The notes under the pieces were generated by a model. The model did no database searches, was not told where the DNA came from, and saw nothing but the letters and a program-made list of their open reading frames with translations. A stretch of 64,000 nucleotides of DNA, taken from assembly GCA_016124575.1 (NCBI GenBank), contig WGNM01000025.1, positions 1-64,000 of the forward strand, read 5' to 3'. The DNA is from Cryomorphaceae bacterium (lineage in GTDB: Bacteria > Bacteroidota > Bacteroidia > Flavobacteriales_D > Sanyastnellaceae). Shown here piece by piece: positions 61,784 to 64,000 of this stretch. Positions within the stretch are counted from its first letter, which is position 1. Each line of letters opens with the position of its first letter. The translations under genes and the position numbers were made by a program.

Positions 61784-62368
61784 ATGGATTGGTTTACTTA
61801 TTTGCTCGACGGGATACGTCACATTACTGATTTTGGTGGATATGACCACATGGTCTACCTGATAGCTCTGGTAAGTATTTTTGAGTACGATGAAATCAAA
61901 AGGGTTTTATTACTTGCTACAGCCTTCACAGTTGGTCATAGCATAACGCTGATTCTCGCTGGATTGAACTTGGTACATGTTGATCCATCGTGGATTGAGT
62001 TTTTGATTCCCATTACCATCTTGATTACAGGCCTCACCAATTTACGTTATGCTAACAGGGTGAAGGAGCCCATCCCCGGTCATGGTTGGCGGTATTTGTT
62101 TGCGATCGTTTTCGGACTCATTCACGGTTTGGGCTTCTCGAGTTATTTTAGAATGATCCTTAATGAAGGAGAGTCGATAGTTGCTCCTCTTCTGCTATTT
62201 AATATTGGAGTCGAGATAGGACAGTTACTGATTGTCTTCTGTTTTATGATTTTAGCCTTTGCATTGCAGAGTTCTCTTAAAATACGTCAACGTGATTGGA
62301 TTCTATTTTTCGCTGGATTAACTTCAGGCATTGCGTTACTCATTGCTGCTGAAGCGTGGCCGCTCTGA
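61784..62368 (+). CDS. HupE/UreJ family membrane protein
   Basis: This 194-residue protein has five or six hydrophobic helices and the family motifs FTVGHSITLILAGL and IVFGLIHGLGFSSYF, whose histidines are thought to bind nickel or cobalt in HupE/UreJ transporters. The GVEIGQLLIV segment in the fourth helix is also conserved. No hydrogenase or urease genes are present, so a general metal-uptake role is possible. It is followed by yidD. Confidence 0.82.
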   Translation: MDWFTYLLDGIRHITDFGGYDHMVYLIALVSIFEYDEIKRVLLLATAFTVGHSITLILAGLNLVHVDPSWIEFLIPITILITGLTNLRYANRVKEPIPGHGWRYLFAIVFGLIHGLGFSSYFRMILNEGESIVAPLLLFNIGVEIGQLLIVFCFMILAFALQSSLKIRQRDWILFFAGLTSGIALLIAAEAWPL

Positions 62369-62377
62369 TTGAAGTCG

Positions 62378-62385
62378 TATCTTTG
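62378..62385 (+). promoter_or_regulatory. -7 box four nt from the yidD start
   Basis: TATCTTTG, then aatc, then ATG at 62390. A TGG about 18 nt upstream is the only -33-like candidate. Confidence 0.45.
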
Positions 62386-62389
62386 AATC

Positions 62390-62629
62390 ATGAAAATAGT
62401 AAGGATGATCTTTATCTTGCCGATAAGGGTTTACCAACTTGTACTTTCGCCCTTGTTGGGTCAGAACTGCCGACACGACCCTACCTGTTCAAATTATGCC
62501 ATTCAATCCATTGAAGAATGGGGGGTAGTAAAAGGTATTTGGATGGGGATGAAGCGCATCGGGAAATGCCATCCTTGGGGGACATTTGGTTACGATCCGG
62601 TTCCTAAAAACGAAAAGAAAAACAACTGA
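62390..62629 (+). CDS. yidD: membrane protein insertion efficiency factor YidD
   Basis: This small protein is thought to assist YidC. Its 79 residues contain the family core RVYQLVLSPLLGQNCRHDPTCSNYAIQSI with conserved cysteines, and the closing RIGKCHPWGTFGYDPVP. Length and motifs are complete. It is the first gene of a short run with the His-rich lipoprotein (2 nt gap) and hemB, and it appears to have its own promoter. Confidence 0.93.
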   Translation: MKIVRMIFILPIRVYQLVLSPLLGQNCRHDPTCSNYAIQSIEEWGVVKGIWMGMKRIGKCHPWGTFGYDPVPKNEKKNN

Positions 62630-62631
62630 TT

Positions 62632-63087
62632 ATGAAATATATAGTAATTACATTTCTTGCTTTTATTCTCGCCTCATGCGGCGGACACGAGAGAAGTGAG
62701 ACGTTAAAAAAAGCGGAAGCAATACACCTTGAGGCACTTGAGATCAGTAAAGGTGTAGACAAGAAGTTGGCCGATGTTACCTCGGAGCTGCAGGATGCTA
62801 GTGGGTATTTGATTGCTCAAGGCGATACGCTAGCCGCTGAGGAGGTTGATCTGAAAATGCAACAACTGCATACAGTGGCTGACGCGTATCAAACATGGAA
62901 AGACAATCTTGCCGAGGTTCCTGGGATGGCCTGTACACACGACCACGACGGTGACCACGAGCATACACATGATCATGCCAAAGAAGCGCTGCTAAATGGA
63001 TTGTCTGATGACGACAACCTGAAAATTCAAGAAGAACAAAAGGTTGCGATTGAAACAATTCTTGCTCAATTAAAAGATCTAGAATAG
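62632..63087 (+). CDS. His-rich lipoprotein, possible metal binder
   Basis: This 151-residue protein has a lipoprotein signal (MKYIVITFLAFILASCGG) and a helical, coiled-coil-like mature region. A histidine/aspartate cluster CTHDHDGDHEHTHDHAKE (about residues 100-117) suits zinc, nickel or copper binding. I recognise no family. The gene sits between yidD and hemB, whose product needs zinc or magnesium, and downstream of a HupE-like protein. A metal-related theme for the group is inference. Confidence 0.6.
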   Translation: MKYIVITFLAFILASCGGHERSETLKKAEAIHLEALEISKGVDKKLADVTSELQDASGYLIAQGDTLAAEEVDLKMQQLHTVADAYQTWKDNLAEVPGMACTHDHDGDHEHTHDHAKEALLNGLSDDDNLKIQEEQKVAIETILAQLKDLE

Positions 63088-63090
63088 TCC

Positions 63091-64000
63091 ATGCTTACAC
63101 GTCCAAGAAGAAATAGAGCAACAGCTCCCATTCGGGCAATGGTGAAAGAAACCCATTTGTCCGTCGATAACCTAATTTACCCGCTGTTCTTGGTTGATGG
63201 TAAGAATCAAGAAATCGAGATCCCGAGCATGCCCGGAATATCACGTCGTTCGGAAGATGCTGCATTGCGAGAAATTGAGGCGTGCATGAATCTTGGGTTG
63301 AGAAATTTCGTCCTATTTCCCGCTGTTGAAGACGCATTGAAAGATCGAGAGGCGACATACAGCTATGTTGAAGATAATTTCTATTTGCGAATAATTCGCA
63401 ACATCAAAGAATCGTTCCCAGAATCGAGTTTGATGAGTGATGTGGCGATGGATCCTTACAGTTCTGATGGACATGATGGGTTGGTAGAGAACGGACAAAT
63501 TTTAAATGACGAAACCCTTCCCATTCTTCAAAGGATGGCTGTGGCTCAGGCTCAAGCTGGAATTGATATCATAGGCCCGTCGGATATGATGGACGGAAGA
63601 GTTGAGGCAATCCGCGATGAGTTGGATGATTGCGGCTTCGAAAATGTGGCCATCATGTCTTACAGCGCAAAGTATGCCAGTGCTTTCTATGGTCCGTTCC
63701 GGGATGCGCTTGAAAGTGCTCCGAAGATGGGCGATAAGAAAACGTATCAAATGGATCCATCGAACAAGCGAGAGGCATTGCGTGAAGCGGCTTTGGACAT
63801 GGATGAAGGTGCCGATTACTTGATGGTGAAGCCCGCGCTTTGCTACTTGGATGTCATCCATATGTTAAACGAACAATTCGATATTCCAATCACTGCCTAC
63901 AATGTATCTGGTGAGTATGCCATGCTGAAAGCTGCTTGCGCCAACGGATGGCTTGATTATAACAAGGCAATGCCTGAAATGCTTTTGAGCATTCGTCGTG
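63091..64000 (+). CDS. hemB: delta-aminolevulinic acid dehydratase (partial, runs off the window)
   Basis: The enzyme condenses two 5-aminolevulinate molecules to porphobilinogen in heme synthesis. The visible 303 codons start MLTRPRRNRATAPIRAMVKE and include LIYPLFLVDG, SDVAMDPYSSDGHDG (which in other forms carries the zinc cysteines), MMDGRVEAIR, SYSAKYASAFYGPFRDA with the first Schiff-base Lys, and the second in LMVKPALCYLD. The CxCxC zinc motif is replaced by DxAxDP, indicating a Mg-type enzyme. About 20-25 C-terminal residues are missing. Confidence 0.95.
   Translation, partial: MLTRPRRNRATAPIRAMVKETHLSVDNLIYPLFLVDGKNQEIEIPSMPGISRRSEDAALREIEACMNLGLRNFVLFPAVEDALKDREATYSYVEDNFYLRIIRNIKESFPESSLMSDVAMDPYSSDGHDGLVENGQILNDETLPILQRMAVAQAQAGIDIIGPSDMMDGRVEAIRDELDDCGFENVAIMSYSAKYASAFYGPFRDALESAPKMGDKKTYQMDPSNKREALREAALDMDEGADYLMVKPALCYLDVIHMLNEQFDIPITAYNVSGEYAMLKAACANGWLDYNKAMPEMLLSIRR

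Noticed and set aside
1-64000. tRNA or rRNA genes
   Set aside because: Reading both strands I saw no convincing tRNA T-loop/anticodon arrangement and no rRNA sequence; a covariance search would be needed to exclude a tRNA fully.

Overview
The window looks like chromosomal DNA of a Bacteroidota species, most likely Flavobacteriales. Three things support this. Promoter-like sites follow the TTTG / N17-19 / TAnnTTTG pattern of that phylum. Two secreted proteins end in type IX secretion (T9SS) sorting domains. The gene sets are typical: a CtaM/SCO/two-subunit-III oxidase cluster, RemB/Wzi-like barrels and a GldL-like protein. Most of the window is ordinary housekeeping DNA, but the stretch 25.8-39.4 kb is a defence-type accessory island.

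Layout. 0-1.6 kb: three small accessory genes (MORN/YwqK fragment, VOC-fold lipoprotein, DUF1801) followed by a stretch closed by inverted ends. 1.8-6.1 kb: ABC exporter, rpmH, 4'-phosphopantetheinyl transferase, ahcY. 6.1-6.4 kb: a cluster of unusual hairpin repeats. 6.4-11.4 kb: degenerate Rieske-like lipoprotein, tsaB, an RND adaptor with a TolC partner, OmpA-like protein. 11.2-16.4 kb: cytochrome oxidase biogenesis operon (ctaB, two subunit III genes, subunit IV, two SCO-like proteins, DUF420, small Cys protein). 16.5-21.6 kb: surface polysaccharide operon (fcl, two Wzi/RemB-like barrels around a WecA/MraY-type transferase). 21.7-25.7 kb: hipA relic, serine hydrolase, GldL-like membrane protein with its PadR regulator.

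25.8-39.4 kb: a two-spacer CRISPR relic with no cas genes, then a type I restriction-modification locus in the order hsdS(half)-hsdM-SIR2-like-TM/coiled-coil-hsdS-RAYT-metallophosphoesterase-abiEi-like-abiEii-like-hsdR-M48 peptidase. A SIR2-like gene and a membrane coiled-coil gene sit translationally packed between hsdM and hsdS. This pair is my best candidate for an undescribed defence module. The full-length hsdS has a C8 tract. The RAYT gene carries two REP-like hairpins and a 32-copy, 15-bp minisatellite inside its reading frame.

39.8-49.5 kb: T9SS cargo, patatin, NarL-type two-component pair, Opp/Dpp-type permease, GT2 glycosyltransferase, flippase-like protein, ruvC, then a second cluster of the same hairpin repeats and a cold-shock gene. 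50.2-64 kb: YiiX-like hydrolase, lipoproteins, ddl, C1 peptidase, mtgA, MscS channel, outer-membrane protein, T9SS beta-propeller, phytanoyl-CoA dioxygenase-like, purK, thyA-folA, HupE-like, yidD, His-rich lipoprotein, and hemB running off the end.

Two sequence-level patterns cut across the window. One is a hairpin family with a fixed 11-nt core and self-complementary but variable arms (6.2 and 49.5 kb). The other is six genes whose start codon lies exactly 4 nt after a TAnnTTTG box, which predicts leaderless mRNAs.
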